Below are positions 6,753 to 8,469 of a DNA stretch of 8,469 bases, in pieces. The translations under genes were made by a program, and so were the position numbers. The notes beneath the pieces are model-generated. The model did no database searches and was not told the DNA's origin. It worked only from the letters and a program-made list of their open reading frames with translations. Where the stretch lies: contig JAJAZK010000220.1 of NCBI GenBank assembly GCA_026785765.1, forward strand, positions 1 through 8,469, read 5' to 3'. Source of the stretch: Rhodoferax sp. GTDB taxonomy: Bacteria; Pseudomonadota; Gammaproteobacteria; Burkholderiales; Burkholderiaceae_C. Every line of letters starts with the position of its first letter. Position 1 is the stretch's first letter.

Positions 6753-8233
6753 GTGATGTCCGCGTTCTCGTGCTCGATGACGAGCCGGACCTGCGCACAC
6801 TGTATGAACTCGCGCTGCTGAGGGAGGGTTATTCGGTGGTCGGGGTTGGCGCCCTGAGGGAAGCGCGCGAATTGCTCGATGCCGGGCGCTTCGACGTGGT
6901 GATCACGGACATGCGTCTGCCGGATGGCCTTGGAACCAGCCTGCTCCATTACTTGCGCGATCAGCGACGCAATGACCGCTGTGTTGTCATCACCGCCTAC
7001 GGATCGGCAGAGAACGCGGTCGAGTCACTAAAGGCCGGAGCCTTCGACTATTTGACCAAGCCGGTCGAGATCAAGCTGCTGCGTTCGGTGGTCGCATCTG
7101 CGGTGGCGGGCGCCCGGAATCCGGCGGTCGCGGGGCGCCGCCATGCCCCTGCCGGTGCGTTGCGCACAGGCCCGAATCGGCGCAAATCGGATTCCCTCCA
7201 GATGGAGGGCGAGGCGACACTGCAGCGCCTGGTCGGCGAGTCAGCGGTCATGCGCAGCGTCAAGGAGCGGGTTGCCAAAGTGGCGCGCAGCATGGCGCCG
7301 GTACTGGTCACGGGTGAGTCGGGCACCGGCAAGGAATTGGTCGCGCGTGCCTTGCATGCCAACAGCCACCGGTTTGGCGGCCCTTTTGTCGCCGTGAATT
7401 GCAGCGCCATACCCGAGAACCTGCTGGAGGCTGAATTTTTTGGCGTCCGCAAAGGTGCCTACACCGGTGCCATGGTCGACCGGGACGGGTTCTTCCAGTC
7501 GGCGCGCGGCGGATCCTTGTTCCTCGACGAAATTGGCGACCTGCCGCTGGCGATGCAGTCCAAGTTGCTGCGCGCGATCCAGGAGCGTGGCGTGCGGCCT
7601 CTTGGTTCGACGCTCGAAGAGCCAGTGGACGTACGCATCATCAGCGCCACCCATCGCGACCTGGCAGCGGACGTGCAGAGCGGGCGTTTTCGCCAGGACC
7701 TGTATTACCGGCTCAACGTGATCGACATGGTACTGCCACCGCTGCGTGAACGGCTCGACGACTTGCCCGCCCTGTGTGAAACCCTGCTGGCGCGGATTGC
7801 ACAGGAGTCCGGCATTGAGGTGCCGCGCCTGTCGGCGACGGTGCTCGAGCAGATTTGTCTGGCTCCGCTCAGGGGCAATGTGCGGGAACTCGAGAACCTG
7901 CTGCACCGGGCAGTGGCGCTCAGTGAAGGCAACGACTTGCAGATTGACATCCTCGGCGAACACACCCTGCCGGCCACGCTGGCTGCGCCGCTGGAGTCGC
8001 CGCCTGTATCGCCGATCCGGGCGCTATCGGCGGTGGACATTCCCAGCGACTTGCAAAGCCACCTCGACCGCCAGGAGCGCGAGATTCTGGTGCGCGCATT
8101 GCGCGAAACCGGCTTCAACCGCACCGCAGCAGCGGCCCGCCTTGGTTTAAGTCTGCGCCAGATGCGCTACCGCATCGCACGATTGAATATCGACGAGCCG
8201 CCAGACGCCGATCTTCCGGACGAACCCGCCTGA
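6731..8233 (+). CDS. pilR: PilR-type sigma-54-dependent response regulator, 500 aa
   Basis: PilR is a cytoplasmic bacterial enhancer-binding protein. Phosphorylated by PilS, it uses ATP hydrolysis to open sigma-54 RNA polymerase promoters, classically that of the pilin gene. The receiver domain (about 10-125) has the acidic pair D16/D17, phospho-acceptor D60 (VVITDMRLPDG), T88 and K110 (TKPVE). A basic, low-complexity linker (about 120-160) follows. The AAA+ domain (about 169-400) has Walker A GESGTGKE at 195-202, the sigma-54-contacting loop GAYTGA at 242-247, and Walker B LFLDE ending D266-E267. The C-terminal Fis-type helix-turn-helix spans about 450-487 (NRTAAAARLGLSLRQMRYRI). The ATG at 6731 lies inside pilS; no Shine-Dalgarno is obvious, so translational coupling is likely. 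A TTG at 6749, at the pilS stop, is a possible alternative start that would remove six residues. All catalytic residues are present. Confidence 0.95.
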   Translation: MAAATSLSDVRVLVLDDEPDLRTLYELALLREGYSVVGVGALREARELLDAGRFDVVITDMRLPDGLGTSLLHYLRDQRRNDRCVVITAYGSAENAVESLKAGAFDYLTKPVEIKLLRSVVASAVAGARNPAVAGRRHAPAGALRTGPNRRKSDSLQMEGEATLQRLVGESAVMRSVKERVAKVARSMAPVLVTGESGTGKELVARALHANSHRFGGPFVAVNCSAIPENLLEAEFFGVRKGAYTGAMVDRDGFFQSARGGSLFLDEIGDLPLAMQSKLLRAIQERGVRPLGSTLEEPVDVRIISATHRDLAADVQSGRFRQDLYYRLNVIDMVLPPLRERLDDLPALCETLLARIAQESGIEVPRLSATVLEQICLAPLRGNVRELENLLHRAVALSEGNDLQIDILGEHTLPATLAAPLESPPVSPIRALSAVDIPSDLQSHLDRQEREILVRALRETGFNRTAAAARLGLSLRQMRYRIARLNIDEPPDADLPDEPA

Positions 8234-8307
8234 GCTGGTAGCCCTGACGCTGCGTACGCGACCGGTCCGCTGTATTCGCCTCGCACAGCGCCGGACCCGC
8301 TTGCCGA

Positions 8308-8325
8308 CGCGGGCCATTGGCCGCG
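8308..8325 (+). terminator. Hairpin 75 bases after pilR, possible terminator
   Basis: CGCGG (8308-8312) and CC (8314-8315) pair with GG (8319-8320) and CCGCG (8321-8325), giving a 7-bp GC stem with one bulged G and an ATT loop. No T tract follows on either strand. It is the best transcription-end candidate after pilR but is not a standard intrinsic terminator. Confidence 0.22.
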
Positions 8326-8362
8326 ATCAAGTACGCAAGCGCCTGGCCGTGCAGAAAGCGCC

Positions 8363-8374
8363 GCAAGGCCTTGC
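8363..8374. repeat. 12-bp perfect palindrome
   Basis: GCAAGGCCTTGC is identical to its reverse complement. It has no spacer, so it would suit a symmetric protein dimer better than an RNA hairpin. A related AAGGCCTGCAGG lies at 8411-8422. No regulator can be assigned, and the match may be chance in GC-rich DNA. Confidence 0.3.
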
Positions 8375-8469
8375 CAATGCTTGATCCGCACCGCCCGGAC
8401 CGCATCTGTCAAGGCCTGCAGGCGGGTCGGCATAGAGGCTGGCAGCGCCACCGCGGCCAGCGCCTTCAC

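Larger units (their letters stand above)
8234..8469. other. Unresolved region downstream of pilR; possible broken minus-strand frame
   Basis: No gene can be called with confidence. On the minus strand one frame is open from the right edge to 8167 (100 residues, running 67 bp into pilR). Its first part looks coding (PTRLQALTDAVRAVRIKHW), but after about 8350 it turns into Gly/Ser/Ala-rich sequence typical of a wrong frame. A second minus-strand frame then looks better (LRRFLHGQALAYLIAANG) and runs on into pilR to 8115. A third minus-strand frame ends inside the gap, with a TGA at 8327-8329. The switch could mean a frameshifted remnant, or it could be chance in GC-rich DNA. None of the frames is a recognised family. 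The plus strand has no start-bearing frame of interest here. Confidence 0.3.

Overview
The window is GC-rich, densely coded bacterial DNA. Gene content and order point to a betaproteobacterium, most likely Burkholderiales (Comamonadaceae-like): miaB converges on ffh, ffh diverges from a ypjD/CcsA-type gene, and this is followed by a small PP0621-type protein and the pilS-pilR two-component pair. The taxonomic call is inference from gene content and protein style; no rRNA or other marker is present.

Layout, left to right. (1) Positions 1-360 hold the C-terminal part of a leucine-rich membrane protein that enters from the left edge and is not identified. (2) 361-584 is non-coding, with short inverted repeats and a possible extended -10 promoter. 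(3) 585-1040 encodes a small exported protein of a conserved but uncharacterised type; a two-part inverted repeat spans its stop codon. (4) 1140-2486 is miaB, the tRNA methylthiotransferase. (5) A 73-bp gap with a GC-rich hairpin separates it from ffh (2560-3924, minus strand), the SRP GTPase. (6) From 3968 a tightly packed plus-strand cluster runs rightwards: ypjD, a 72-residue zinc-ribbon-like membrane-anchored protein, pilS and pilR. Stop/start overlaps of 4 bp and 22 bp and a gap of 14 bp suggest one transcript. (7) 8234-8469 has no gene I can call with confidence; a minus-strand reading frame from the right edge looks broken or spurious.

How the genes work together: MiaB and Ffh are housekeeping functions (tRNA modification and co-translational membrane targeting). 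YpjD is a CcsA/CcmC-like haem-handling type membrane protein of uncertain role. PilS is a six-helix membrane histidine kinase and PilR its sigma-54-dependent response regulator; in characterised species they control type IV pilin transcription. No pilin or pilus assembly gene lies in the window.

I found no undescribed multi-gene system, mobile element, CRISPR array or RNA gene. The points most worth a second look are the altered ATP-binding G1 box in PilS, the GAYTGA variant in PilR, the zinc-ribbon mini-protein between ypjD and pilS, the nested inverted repeat before miaB, and the unresolved right end.
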